DNA of 64,000 bases from Bacteroidia bacterium (GTDB lineage: Bacteria > Bacteroidota > Bacteroidia > Cytophagales > JAAEPT01), in NCBI GenBank assembly GCA_030431525.1, contig JAUIJC010000018.1:1-64000 (forward strand), read 5' to 3'. The position numbers were made by a program, and so were the translations under genes. Positions 46,184 to 54,885 of the stretch are shown here, piece after piece. Under the pieces are notes generated by a model, which worked only from the letters and a program-made list of their open reading frames with translations, ran no database searches and was not told the origin of the DNA. The first letter of the stretch is position 1. Each line of letters opens with the position of its first letter.

Positions 46184-47899
46184 TTAACCGTTCATTGAGA
46201 ACAAGAACTCAGCATTATCCTGAGTGCCTTTCATTTGCTGCTTGATAAACTCAACCGCCTCGGTAGAGTTCATATCAGACATCATCTTGCGGAGAATCCA
46301 AATACGCTTCAACTCATCGGATTCCATCAGCAAGTCCTCACGACGAGTACCCGAAGCAGGAATGTCAATCGCAGGATAGATACGACGGTTAGACAACTTA
46401 CGATCCAACTGAAGCTCCATATTACCTGTACCCTTGAACTCCTCGAAAATAACCTCGTCCATTTTGGAACCAGTCTCGATCAAGGCAGTAGCGATGATGG
46501 TCAAAGAACCACCGTTCTCTACATTACGGGCAGCACCAAAGAAGCGCTTAGGCTTATGCAATGCGTTAGCATCAACACCACCAGAAAGAATCTTACCTGA
46601 AGAAGGAACAACCGTGTTGTAAGCGCGAGCCAAACGAGTAATGGAATCCAAAAGGATAACTACATCGTGACCGCACTCAACCATACGCTTGGCTTTCTCC
46701 AATACCATGTTACTTACTTTCACATGGTTATCGGCTTGCTCATCAAAGGTAGAAGCAATCACTTCACCGTTCACACTGCGAGCCATGTCAGTTACTTCCT
46801 CAGGACGTTCGTCGATTAGGAGAACAATCAAATAGCACTCAGGGTGATTCTTAGCGATGGAGTTTGCAATCTGCTTCAAAAGAACAGTCTTACCTGTTTT
46901 TGGCTGTGCCACGATCATACCACGCTGCCCTTTACCAATTGGGGCAAACAGGTCAATCACACGAGTAGAAAGTTCTTTTGGATTGTCTGAGAGCTTGAGG
47001 CGCTCCTCAGGGAAAAGTGGGGTGAGGTGCTCAAACGGAACGCGATCGCGGATTTCATCCGTTGTCTTTCCGTTTACGCTATCGATGCGCAGTAGCGCAA
47101 AGTATTTTTCGCCGTCTTTCGGTGGGCGAATATGGCCTTTGATTGTATCACCAGTTTTCAAGCCAAACAGCTTGATTTGTGAAGGCGATACATAAATATC
47201 GTCTGGACTGGCCAAGTAGTTATAGTCTGGGGAGCGAAGGAAGCCGTAGCCATCCTGCATGATCTCCAACACACCATAGTTTTCAATTAGGCCATCAAAA
47301 TCTTTCACTTCGAATTGTTGTGTGCCTGATTGAGGTTGTACCTCTTGGCGACGTGGTCGAGCCGCTACATCCTGACGTGGAGAAGGTGCCGACTGAGGAG
47401 CTGCGGCAGTTGGTTGCTCAGTAGGAGCAGCAACATTTCTACGCTGACGAACTGGGCGTTCAGCGCGATCTGTCCTTGGAGCCCTTTCTGGACGATCCTG
47501 CCTTTCTGGACGATCCTGACGATCTTGGCGAGGACGAGCTGGTGACTCTTGAGTAGGCGCGCCCCCAACGCGGCCACCACCATTAGCTGGACCCCCAGCT
47601 GAAACATTTTCTCGACGCATTCTAGATCTACGTGGTCGGTCGTTTTCTTCTGTGGATTCCTCCTTGCTTGGGACTGGTTCAGCCTCAACAGGTTTTTCCT
47701 CAGCTTGAACCGTTTGTTGGGTTTCAAGCTCTTTCTTTTTCAATTCTTGCGCCTTTTGCGGTGCGATGGCTTGCTGATCAAGAATCTTATAGATAAGATC
47801 CTGCTTAGGGAGGGATTTGTACTTCTGAATGTCTAATTCATCAGCAAGCTCCTTGAGCTCAGAGAGCAATTTGAGCTCTAGTTCATCGATACTGTACAT
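46184..47899 (-). CDS. rho: Transcription termination factor Rho
   Basis: A 571-residue Rho helicase. Residues 1-50 are the Rho_N helical domain ([37 protein letters not shown]). Residues ~55-200 are a disordered insertion rich in Arg, Asp, Pro, Glu and Gln with DRPERQ-type repeats. The cold-shock RNA-binding domain begins near [17 protein letters not shown]. The ATPase core has the P-loop [12 protein letters not shown] near 335, the Q-loop/R-loop region and [21 protein letters not shown] near 440. Similar insertions are found in several phyla, and in some they promote phase separation or RNA binding. A leader of about 200 bases is predicted. Confidence 0.97.
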   Translation of the reverse strand: MYSIDELELKLLSELKELADELDIQKYKSLPKQDLIYKILDQQAIAPQKAQELKKKELETQQTVQAEEKPVEAEPVPSKEESTEENDRPRRSRMRRENVSAGGPANGGGRVGGAPTQESPARPRQDRQDRPERQDRPERAPRTDRAERPVRQRRNVAAPTEQPTAAAPQSAPSPRQDVAARPRRQEVQPQSGTQQFEVKDFDGLIENYGVLEIMQDGYGFLRSPDYNYLASPDDIYVSPSQIKLFGLKTGDTIKGHIRPPKDGEKYFALLRIDSVNGKTTDEIRDRVPFEHLTPLFPEERLKLSDNPKELSTRVIDLFAPIGKGQRGMIVAQPKTGKTVLLKQIANSIAKNHPECYLIVLLIDERPEEVTDMARSVNGEVIASTFDEQADNHVKVSNMVLEKAKRMVECGHDVVILLDSITRLARAYNTVVPSSGKILSGGVDANALHKPKRFFGAARNVENGGSLTIIATALIETGSKMDEVIFEEFKGTGNMELQLDRKLSNRRIYPAIDIPASGTRREDLLMESDELKRIWILRKMMSDMNSTEAVEFIKQQMKGTQDNAEFLFSMNG

Positions 47900-48102
47900 A
47901 AAAAATACAGATTAGGAAATTGTGTGTGTAGATGTTTTACCAAGATGTAGGTAGTGAACTTTAAGGCCAATACTTTGGCCAGTGGTTTACGCCTGAAACA
48001 GAGAGGGAATACCAAGAAACAGTCCCGAACAGAAGGCTTGGATATGAAAGAATCAGGAGTGGGATTGAACGTACTGATTTGTAAAGAAAGTGCCGTTCAA
48101 TG
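47900..48102 (-). promoter_or_regulatory. Long 5' leader of rho
   Basis: About 200 bases lie between the best rho promoter and the ATG, without a credible gene. It contains a small stem (GGCCAATACTTTGGCC near 47970-47985). Rho is autoregulated through its leader in enterobacteria; the same here is an inference. Confidence 0.4.
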
Positions 48103-48133
48103 CAAACTTAATTCTACTTCACGGATTTAGCAA
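48103..48133 (-). promoter_or_regulatory. Promoter of rho
   Basis: On the minus strand ATTG at 48134-48131, a 20-base gap, and TAAGTTTG at 48110-48103: a good -33/-7 pair of Bacteroidota type. Confidence 0.55.
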
Positions 48134-48342
48134 TAGCACGGGAATTTTTCTATTTCGGACAAAAACATTTGGGATTTGCTACTCCGAACGTCGTTTGAAG
48201 GGCAAAAAATCAGGATAAAGGAGACCCTTAATAATACCTATCCCCTATTTCCGATTTTTTTTATTCCAATCCAACCACGGAGTTCCACAAAAGGTACAGC
48301 CTATTGTCTGTTTTCCGTTCGTCTTCTTTTGACGGGACTTTG

Positions 48343-48350
48343 TACATTTG
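48343..48350 (+). promoter_or_regulatory. -7 element TACATTTG of serS
   Basis: An exact TAnnTTTG match 36 bases before ATG 48386. It supports the short form of SerS over the longer open frame starting at 48176. Confidence 0.5.
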
Positions 48351-48385
48351 CCCGAATATCTTCACAAACGAAGTTCCTTTCACGA

Positions 48386-49657
48386 ATGTTACAACTTTCC
48401 TATATAAACCAGCACCCTGAAGAAGTCATCAAAGGGCTGGAAAGAAAACTTGTTCCCAATGCCGCTGAAATTGTAAACAGCATCATTGAGGTTGACGCTA
48501 AACGTCGGGCCACTCAAACGCAACTCGATGAAACCCTTGCAGAGTCAAACTCCATTTCTAAACAGATTGGAATGTTGATGAAACAGGGAAAAAAAGAGGA
48601 GGCGGAAGCAGCTAAACAAGCCACAGGAAACTTGAAGGACAAGTCCCAAGAGCTTAAAGAGGAACTTCGTCTTGCAGAAGAAAAGGCAAAGGAGCTTCTC
48701 GTTCAGCTACCTAACATTCCCTCTGAGAAGGTGCCTGACGGCAAGACGCCAGAGGATAATGCGATTGTCTTTAGCACAGAGAACAACATCACGTTGCCAG
48801 AAGGTTCCCTCCCACACTGGGAATTAATTAAAAAGTACGACATCATCGACTTTGACCTCGGCAGCAAAATTACTGGCGCAGGTTTCCCTGTATATAAAGG
48901 TAAGGGCGCTCGCCTTCAGCGTGCCTTGATCAACTTCTTTTTGGACCAAGCCATTGAGGCTGGCTATGGAGAAATCCAGCCGCCAATCATGATTAACGAG
49001 GATTCTGCCTTTGCCACTGGCCAATTGCCAGACAAAGAAGGTCAGATGTATCATGATCCAAACGAGAATCTCTACTTGATTCCAACAGCAGAGGTTCCAT
49101 TGACCAACATCTACCGCAATGAAATGGTAGATGCCAACAAGTTGCCAATCAAAATCACGGGCTATACACCATGTTTCCGTCGCGAGGCTGGTTCTTGGGG
49201 TGCGCACGTACGTGGGCTGAACCGTTTGCACCAGTTTGACAAAGTAGAGTTGGTACAAATCGTGAAGCCAGAAAACTCCTATGATATCTTGGAGGAAATG
49301 ACGGCTCACGTTGAAGGCTTGTTGAAAAAATTGGAGTTGCCTTACCGCAAGCTCAACCTATGCGGTGGCGACCTTGGTTTCACTGCCGCCATGACCTACG
49401 ACTTGGAAACCTACTCCGCTGCTCAGGACCGTTGGTTGGAGGTTAGCTCTGTTTCCAACTTTGAAACCTATCAGGCCAACCGCCTGAAGCTTCGCTACAA
49501 GGACGGCAAACAGAAAGGACTCTGCCACACATTGAACGGCAGTGCACTCGCCCTTCCGCGCATCTTGGCGACTATCCTCGAAAACAATCAAACCGAAGAT
49601 GGAATCAACATTCCGAAGGTGCTACAGTCTTACTGCGGATTTGATAAAATCTCCTAA
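48386..49657 (+). CDS. serS: Seryl-tRNA synthetase
   Basis: A 423-residue class II SerRS. It has an N-terminal antiparallel coiled coil that grips the long arm of tRNA-Ser (about residues 27-105, with KQGKKEEAEAAKQATGNLKDKSQ). The catalytic domain has motif 2 TPCFRREAGSWGAHVRGLNRLHQFDKVE near residue 260 and motif 3 NGSALALPRILATILENNQ near 382. ATG 48386 was chosen because the family N-terminus (MLQLSYINQHPEEVI) begins there and a -7 element lies just upstream. The 70 codons before it are non-coding leader. A terminator follows. Confidence 0.97.
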   Translation: MLQLSYINQHPEEVIKGLERKLVPNAAEIVNSIIEVDAKRRATQTQLDETLAESNSISKQIGMLMKQGKKEEAEAAKQATGNLKDKSQELKEELRLAEEKAKELLVQLPNIPSEKVPDGKTPEDNAIVFSTENNITLPEGSLPHWELIKKYDIIDFDLGSKITGAGFPVYKGKGARLQRALINFFLDQAIEAGYGEIQPPIMINEDSAFATGQLPDKEGQMYHDPNENLYLIPTAEVPLTNIYRNEMVDANKLPIKITGYTPCFRREAGSWGAHVRGLNRLHQFDKVELVQIVKPENSYDILEEMTAHVEGLLKKLELPYRKLNLCGGDLGFTAAMTYDLETYSAAQDRWLEVSSVSNFETYQANRLKLRYKDGKQKGLCHTLNGSALALPRILATILENNQTEDGINIPKVLQSYCGFDKIS

Positions 49658-49666
49658 CAAACATCC

Positions 49667-49694
49667 AAAGGCCGTGTCAATGACACGGCCTTTT
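49667..49694 (+). terminator. Terminator of serS
   Basis: AAAGGCCGTGTCA (49667-49679) pairs with TGACACGGCCTTTT (49681-49694), a perfect stem with almost no loop. Confidence 0.85.
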
Positions 49695-49708
49695 ATCTTT
49701 TAATAAAG

Positions 49709-50218
49709 ATGACACTATCATTTGAACTCTCTCCTGATGACCTTTATGCTTTAAGCACCTTCCATGACAGTCATCTGAAACAAAACAAAAAAAGACTTTT
49801 TGCTGGCAGATTTTTAGGGCCTCTAGTTGCCCTATATGTTCTTTTTCAAGAATTAGACTCAGAAGAACCTAGCAATCTCTTTATAGGATTTCTGGCAATT
49901 TTCTCAATTGGTTGGGTCATCCTCTATCCAACACTTTTTAAAAAACAGATAGAACGAGCAGCAAAACATAATGCACACCATATTTTCAACCAAGTCCTTT
50001 TGGGACCAACCTCAATCAACCTTTCGAGTACTGGAATTCATTATACGCGACCAGGTGCGGAACATGATTTTGTGTGGAATACTATCGTCAAGCAAGAGCA
50101 GACTCATGAACATATATTTCTATATACTTCGCTTAACTCAGCCATTATCATCCCCAAAAATAAAATTGACGTTGACCTATTAGAACTGGAAGAACTACTT
50201 GAAAAGTATAACGTCTAA
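49709..50218 (+). CDS. YcxB-like membrane protein
   Basis: A 169-residue protein with two membrane helices (near residues 31-48 and 57-74) followed by a soluble C-terminal domain of the YcxB-like kind: GIHYTRPGAEHDFVWNTIVKQEQTHEHIFLYTSLNSAIIIPKNKI. Function is unknown in the family. The gene is AT-richer than serS and clcA-like neighbours, and it lies 15 bases after the serS terminator. Confidence 0.7.
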   Translation: MTLSFELSPDDLYALSTFHDSHLKQNKKRLFAGRFLGPLVALYVLFQELDSEEPSNLFIGFLAIFSIGWVILYPTLFKKQIERAAKHNAHHIFNQVLLGPTSINLSSTGIHYTRPGAEHDFVWNTIVKQEQTHEHIFLYTSLNSAIIIPKNKIDVDLLELEELLEKYNV

Positions 50219-50239
50219 AACAACCCAAATTTCCATTTA

Positions 50240-50266
50240 GCCCTGCATCAACAGGGCATTTTTTAT
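50240..50266 (+). terminator. Terminator after the YcxB-like gene
   Basis: GCCCTG (50240-50245) pairs with CAGGGC (50252-50257), followed by ATTTTTTATT. Confidence 0.7.
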
Positions 50267-50272
50267 TCTCCG

Positions 50273-50280
50273 TATCTTTG
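50273..50280 (+). promoter_or_regulatory. -7 element TATCTTTG directly before the CLC start
   Basis: An exact TAnnTTTG match ending 4 bases before the ATG at 50285. With the usual start distance, the mRNA would begin at or just within the first codon, so a leaderless message is likely unless the true start codon is further in. Confidence 0.5.
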
Positions 50281-50284
50281 CGGA

Positions 50285-51583
50285 ATGAAATATTACTCCG
50301 ACCAAGTCCCTATCTCCAAACACATCCTAAAATGGCTGTTAATCAGCATCATTGTGGGACCATTGGTGGGCTTGGCATCCGCAGGTTTCTTGTGGTCATT
50401 ACAGTGGGCAACGGGCTGGCGAGAGGCGCATGCTTGGATTATTTGGCTGCTTCCTTTGGGCGGACTATCTGTGGGATTGATTTATCACTATTTGGGGAAC
50501 AGCGAAGTTGATGCTGGCAACAACTTGATTCTGGAACGCATCCACAATCCAAAACGGATGATTCCTTTCCGTATGGCGCCAATGGTTTTATTGGGTACTG
50601 TGGCCACTCACCTTTTTGGCGGATCGGCAGGACGGGAGGGAACTGCCGTGCAAATGGGTGGCACAATCGCCGACCAGTTCAGCAAAATATTTGGCTTACG
50701 CCCTCGAGACAAAAAACTATTAATTATTGCGGGTGTCAGCGCTGGTTTTGCCTCCGTATTTGGAACACCGTTGGCGGGCGCCATTTTCGGGCTGGAGGTT
50801 TTCCTAATGGGACGGATGAATTATAAGGCCATCGTTCCAAGCTTTCTGTCTGCCATTATTGCCGACCAAACCACACGCTGGCTCGGACATCACTGGGGCA
50901 TCCATCACAGCCATTACATCATTGATAGCATCCCAGCATTCGAACCACAAAACATTCTCTACGCCCTATTAGCTGGAGCACTATTCGGTTTAGCGGGAAT
51001 GAGCTTTGCCAAGGCCACTCACTTCTTTGGCGCTCAATTCAAAAAACACCTCAAATACCCTCCGTTACGTCCATTTGTTGGAGGCATCATCGTAGCTGTG
51101 GCCGTTTGGCTATTGGGCACCACTAAGTATATTGGTCTGGGAGTTCCTACCATTGAAGCTGCATTCCACGAACAACTTCCCTCTTATGACTTCATTGCCA
51201 AACTGCTCTTCACAGCCTTAACGCTTGGTGCAGGATATAAGGGCGGCGAAGTCACTCCTTTGTTCTTTATAGGAGCTACCTTGGGCAATGCACTTTCCAA
51301 TTTCATTCCCCTTCCAATGGCCTTGATGGCAGGAATGGGCTTTGTCGCGGTATTCTCTGGAGCGGCCAACACCCCTATCGCCACCATCTTTATGGCCATC
51401 GAACTATTCGGTGCCGAATCAGGTATCTATGTCGCCTTGGCTTGTGTTACAGCCTACCTGTTCTCTGGTCATGTGGGCATCTACAAATCCCAAAAAATTG
51501 GCGCAAGCAAGCACCTAATCTTCGGTCGCGAGGAAGGAGAACTTCTGGGCGATATCCGCAAGGAAGAAAAGGAAAATGCCTGA
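50285..51583 (+). CDS. CLC family anion antiporter, probable fluoride (CLC-F) type
   Basis: A 432-residue CLC transporter with about eleven hydrophobic segments. The selectivity regions read AGNNLILERIHNP near residue 77, FGGSAGREGTAVQMGG near 111 (gating Glu in GREGT) and GYKGGEVTPLFFIGA near 318. Chloride-type CLCs have GSGIP and GREGPxxQ at the first two places. The GNN and GREGTAVQM versions agree with the fluoride/proton antiporters (CLC-F), as I recall that family. It would export fluoride and protect the cell. No fluoride riboswitch fits in the 66-base gap upstream. No C-terminal CBS domains. Confidence 0.88.
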   Translation: MKYYSDQVPISKHILKWLLISIIVGPLVGLASAGFLWSLQWATGWREAHAWIIWLLPLGGLSVGLIYHYLGNSEVDAGNNLILERIHNPKRMIPFRMAPMVLLGTVATHLFGGSAGREGTAVQMGGTIADQFSKIFGLRPRDKKLLIIAGVSAGFASVFGTPLAGAIFGLEVFLMGRMNYKAIVPSFLSAIIADQTTRWLGHHWGIHHSHYIIDSIPAFEPQNILYALLAGALFGLAGMSFAKATHFFGAQFKKHLKYPPLRPFVGGIIVAVAVWLLGTTKYIGLGVPTIEAAFHEQLPSYDFIAKLLFTALTLGAGYKGGEVTPLFFIGATLGNALSNFIPLPMALMAGMGFVAVFSGAANTPIATIFMAIELFGAESGIYVALACVTAYLFSGHVGIYKSQKIGASKHLIFGREEGELLGDIRKEEKENA

Positions 51584-51631
51584 TTACCCTGAAACCATTG
51601 CTTCCTTTTGTATTATAGAAGAAATTAAGAA

Positions 51632-51711
51632 TGAGTACAATGTATGGTGTATTATGTACAATGATTGCTCACTGACTGAGATCATTGTACATAATACATT
51701 GTACTTAATAC
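51632..51711. repeat. Heptamer inverted array, GTACAAT class
   Basis: Units GAGTACA ATGTATG GTGTATT ATGTACA ATG lead into a perfect 12-bp stem (ATGTACAATGAT at 51654-51665, complement at 51681-51692) with a 15-base loop. Inverse units ATAATAC ATTGTAC TTAATAC follow. It fills most of the gap between the CLC and DnaJ-TPR genes. Confidence 0.8.
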
Positions 51712-51755
51712 AAAATTCTTACCTCTAAAATCTATCACCACCTCAATTGTTGCTT

Positions 51756-52952
51756 ATGAGCCTTTATGATGTACTCGGAGTATCTGCCAATGCAGACCAA
51801 AGTCAAATCAAAAGGCAATTTCGTAAGCTGGCTCTTCAGCTCCACCCTGATAAAACAAGGGGCAACAAGGTGTTGGAGGAGCGCTTCAAACGCGTTAATG
51901 AGGCCTACCAAGTTCTCTCCGACCCTGTTAGGCGTAGGAATTACGATTTCCGCCTAAGCTATACCAATTATCAGACAAGACCGCAGCCCTCAAAAAAGAG
52001 GGAGTCCAAACAAAAAAAGCAGGAACCAAAACCCAACGCACCCCACCAAACCCAATACACCGAGGAACAAAAGCGCCAATGGGAACAGCGCAGGGCAAGA
52101 AACATCAAGCGACAAGACCGCAAATTCATCCGTAACCTGAGCGTTACTGTGGGTAGTGTGCTTTTCTTGGCCATGATTGGTGTTGTCAATGGGGAGATTC
52201 ACAACAGGGAGGAAGAAGAACGTGAAATGCGTTTTACCAAAGCCCAATGGACTGCTGATAGTCTACAATTGGCAGGAAACTATGAAGACGCCTATTACAT
52301 TCTTGACACGCTTCCAAGGGGCTATAGCCATTTCGAAACCAAACGTCTTGACAAAAGAATTTTAGATTTGGCAACTGCTGAATATCATAATGAAGAGTAT
52401 TCGACAGCAAGAAAACTATTTGAGGTATTAATTGGACGCCCTGAACTCAAACTTGACAATGAGCACATTGAAATGCTTTCCACCTGTTACGAAAAGACTG
52501 GAGACTATCAACGTGCCATGCATTGCTTCTGGAGGCTCATCATGGAAAAAGGTGATGAATACCAATACTATTACCACCTTGCTCGCCTAACCCGACTCCA
52601 TTCACAAGACTTGGAACAAGCTTCAGAACATTACCAAAAGGCCTCTGAGCTTTTGGACAAACTTTATATCGCTCGTTTTGGTCGAGGTTATTTGTCCTTC
52701 AGTAACAAACATATTCCACTAATTGAGCACCAAGTCTTTTTTGAAAAGGGAAAAACCCTCTACGATTTGGGAAATTATGCTGATGCCAAAGAAGCTTTGG
52801 TCTGGGCAAAAATCACTTTCAAAGGCGACCACGCTCCCACCCTTCACTACTTGGGCCTTTGCCATCAAAAACTTGGCAATAGAGCCAAAGGCGACCAGCT
52901 CATAAAAAAAGCCTCCCAATTGGGAGGCCTCGAAACTGTTAATGCGTTGTAA
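51756..52952 (+). CDS. Membrane-anchored DnaJ-domain protein with TPR repeats
   Basis: A 398-residue protein. Residues 1-63 are a J domain ([21 protein letters not shown]...[11 protein letters not shown] with the HPD tripeptide, then [17 protein letters not shown]). A Lys/Gln-rich linker leads to one membrane helix near residues 132-148 ([19 protein letters not shown]). The C-terminal 240 residues form TPR-like helical pairs (for example [53 protein letters not shown]). By the family's logic it recruits DnaK to the membrane, with clients bound by the TPR part. ATG 51756 was preferred to TTG 51747. Its last codons hold the trpA terminator. Confidence 0.9.
   Translation: MSLYDVLGVSANADQSQIKRQFRKLALQLHPDKTRGNKVLEERFKRVNEAYQVLSDPVRRRNYDFRLSYTNYQTRPQPSKKRESKQKKQEPKPNAPHQTQYTEEQKRQWEQRRARNIKRQDRKFIRNLSVTVGSVLFLAMIGVVNGEIHNREEEEREMRFTKAQWTADSLQLAGNYEDAYYILDTLPRGYSHFETKRLDKRILDLATAEYHNEEYSTARKLFEVLIGRPELKLDNEHIEMLSTCYEKTGDYQRAMHCFWRLIMEKGDEYQYYYHLARLTRLHSQDLEQASEHYQKASELLDKLYIARFGRGYLSFSNKHIPLIEHQVFFEKGKTLYDLGNYADAKEALVWAKITFKGDHAPTLHYLGLCHQKLGNRAKGDQLIKKASQLGGLETVNAL
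52904..52928 (-). terminator. Terminator of trpA, inside the DnaJ-TPR coding sequence
   Basis: On the minus strand GCCTCCCAATTGGGAGGC (52928-52911) is a perfect palindrome followed by seven T (52910-52904). It lies 31 bases past the trpA stop and within the last codons of the convergent gene. Confidence 0.85.
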
Positions 52953-52958
52953 GGAAAC

Positions 52959-53735
52959 TTAGCCACGCACCTTCTTGACAAAGCCGTCAATCACTTCCTC
53001 CAAATTCTCTTGACCTTCAATGGCCTTGATGAAAGCGGAACCGATGATGGCACCGTTGGCGAATTTTGAGGCATTCAGAAAGGTGCTGTTGTCCTTGATG
53101 TTGAAACCAATCAAAGTCGGATTTTTCAGGCCAGCAGACTTGATGCGTTCGAAGTAAGCCGTATTGTCCTCAGTAGACTTGGTTTCATTACCCGTAGTAC
53201 TGTTTGTAGACACTACGTAGATAAATCCGTCCGACAAAGCATCAATCCTTTTCAGACGCTCATTGGAGGTCTGCGGGGTCACCAAGAAGACGTTGGAAAG
53301 GCTGTACTCCTCAAACTTTTGCTTGTAGAGCTCCTCGTACTCATCCATTGGCAAGTCAGGCAAGATCAAGCCATCCACTCCCAACTCAGAGGCCTTTTTC
53401 AAGAAATTGTCCATGCCGTACTGCAAGACAGGGTTGATGTAACCCATCAAGCAAATTGGAATGGAAACCTTCTCACGGACACCCTCCAATTGTTCGAACA
53501 ACTTGCGGATGCTCATGCCGTTGTTCAAGGCCACCTGACCGCTTTGCTGAATGGTCGGTCCGTCCGCCAATGGATCAGAATACGGCATTCCGATTTCAAG
53601 GATGTCAGCGCCAGCCTTCTCCAAAGCCTCAGCGATGCGTACAGTATCCTCCAACTTCGGGAAGCCCGCCGTGAAGTAAATATTCAGAACCTCTTGGTCC
53701 TTCTTTTTAAAGAGTTCGGTAAGTCGGTTGTTCAT
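52959..53735 (-). CDS. trpA: Tryptophan synthase alpha chain
   Basis: A 258-residue alpha subunit that cleaves indole-3-glycerol phosphate and passes indole to TrpB. ILEIGMPYSDPLADGPTIQQS near residue 45 carries the catalytic Glu, LILPDLPMDEY near 126 the catalytic Asp, and VSTNSTTGNETK near 178 and IGFNIKDNSTFLN near 211 the phosphate-binding loops. It is of normal length. It is separated from trpB by a secreted-protein gene and a 31-bp perfect palindrome, which is unusual because trpB and trpA are normally adjacent and often overlap. Confidence 0.97.
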   Translation of the reverse strand: MNNRLTELFKKKDQEVLNIYFTAGFPKLEDTVRIAEALEKAGADILEIGMPYSDPLADGPTIQQSGQVALNNGMSIRKLFEQLEGVREKVSIPICLMGYINPVLQYGMDNFLKKASELGVDGLILPDLPMDEYEELYKQKFEEYSLSNVFLVTPQTSNERLKRIDALSDGFIYVVSTNSTTGNETKSTEDNTAYFERIKSAGLKNPTLIGFNIKDNSTFLNASKFANGAIIGSAFIKAIEGQENLEEVIDGFVKKVRG

Positions 53736-53755
53736 CTTGCTAATATGGTCGTAGC

Positions 53756-53818
53756 AAAAACAGAATTGATAGACCTGACAGGTTTCAGAAACCTGTCAGG
53801 TCTATCAATTCTGTTTTT
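53756..53818. repeat. Perfect 63-base palindrome
   Basis: Arms 53756-53786 and 53788-53818 are perfect over 31 bp with a single central base. The core ACCTGACAGGTTTC/GAAACCTGTCAGGT is flanked by A and T runs. It lies after the T9SS gene and before trpA on the minus strand and could act as a terminator for the former. Confidence 0.9.
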
Positions 53819-53837
53819 GAATCTGGCGAATCGCCTA

Positions 53838-54788
53838 TTATTCCTTCATCAGGACCTGCGTTACACGCTTGCCTTGGTCCGTTTCAACAAAGATAAAATA
53901 CATCCCCTTACCGAGCGAACTTAAATCCAAGGAGCCTTCCGCCACCCCTGAAAAATCCTGTGCCATCATCACTCTTCCTTGGCCGTCCAACACTTGCACG
54001 TTCGCAGAAACCTGCATTTCTCCAAAGTCGATGGTTGTTTGTGCTGAGGCTGGATTTGGGTAAAGTAACATGCCGTGCTCTTCAAACTTCTCAGAGGTTG
54101 AAAGAATCCTATACTCGGGATAACTGCAGTCGCCGTAGAGTTGGATGGAGTCTTTGGAAACGCAATTGATATAAACCTGCTCATCCCAACCACTTAGCCC
54201 TGGATAATACAAACGTTCAATCAGTCCTTGTTCAGCACCAAAACCTTCAATGAAAGCTTGACCAACGTACCAATACTGCTTCCTTTGTTCTCCATTTGGA
54301 AGATTGACAATCGTAATACTATCCAATCGAACATCTCCATAGGCGTATAAGCCACCATAATTCGATTCACTACGCAATGTATCACCAACTTTTAAGGAGA
54401 AATCATATAACAAATACTCATCTCCACTTATCCCCTCAAGCCTGTTTCCAACAGCATACACCCTCTTAGTGATGGTATCTTCTCTCATTAATACATATGG
54501 TATTGCCTTACGAAGCGTATCATCCATCAAATGGATATTCCCGTTATCTCTCCACCCTTCGAGATAGAATCGCTGACTCCACAGAATTTTATACTCCTTT
54601 CCCTGATAAGTTGAGTCGCCATCTAAAAAAAGGAAATTCATCTCTTCATCATCTGGTGGAAGCTTACCCAATTCTTTGAGAGAATAGGACTCCACCCAAA
54701 CCTTCCCTTCCTCTATAAACTTGTGGTACTGCCCAAAACTCAAATTGACTGAAAAAAGGCTGAGCAAAAGAATCAATAGTCGCTTCAT
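53838..54788 (-). CDS. Secreted protein with T9SS type A sorting domain
   Basis: A 316-residue protein with a signal peptide (MKRLLILLLSLFSVNLSFGQ) and a C-terminal type IX secretion sorting domain from near residue 240: LLYPNPASAQTTIDFGE, NVQVLDGQGRVMMAQDFSG, LDLSSLGKGMYFIFVETDQG, KRVTQVLMKE. The middle (about residues 25-230) has strand-rich segments such as GKEYKILWSQRFYLEG and DEYLLYDFSLKVGDTL, typical of T9SS cargo of unknown function. It lies between trpB and trpA in the same direction, bounded by perfect palindromes. ATG 54788 is the signal start; the longer frame reads through one palindrome. Confidence 0.88.
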   Translation of the reverse strand: MKRLLILLLSLFSVNLSFGQYHKFIEEGKVWVESYSLKELGKLPPDDEEMNFLFLDGDSTYQGKEYKILWSQRFYLEGWRDNGNIHLMDDTLRKAIPYVLMREDTITKRVYAVGNRLEGISGDEYLLYDFSLKVGDTLRSESNYGGLYAYGDVRLDSITIVNLPNGEQRKQYWYVGQAFIEGFGAEQGLIERLYYPGLSGWDEQVYINCVSKDSIQLYGDCSYPEYRILSTSEKFEEHGMLLYPNPASAQTTIDFGEMQVSANVQVLDGQGRVMMAQDFSGVAEGSLDLSSLGKGMYFIFVETDQGKRVTQVLMKE

Positions 54789-54826
54789 AAAAAGATGTTT
54801 AGAAAATGAATGTTCTCCCAAAATAG

Positions 54827-54863
54827 AAAGCCCCGATAGGTTTTGAAAACCTATCGGGGCTTT
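54827..54863. terminator. Perfect palindrome / terminator after trpB
   Basis: AAAGCCCCGATAGGTTTT (54827-54844) and its exact complement (54846-54863) share a one-base centre. On the minus strand a T-rich stretch follows. It would end the trpC-trpF-trpB message before the T9SS gene. Confidence 0.75.
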
Positions 54864-54885
54864 GCTGTCCAATTAGGACTTATTT

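Noticed and set aside
48176-48385. N-terminal extension of SerS
   Set aside because: The family starts at MLQLSYINQHP (48386), and a -7 promoter box lies between the two starts.
50219-50284. Fluoride riboswitch ahead of the CLC gene
   Set aside because: The gap is only 66 bases, is occupied by a terminator and a promoter box, and shows no riboswitch core.
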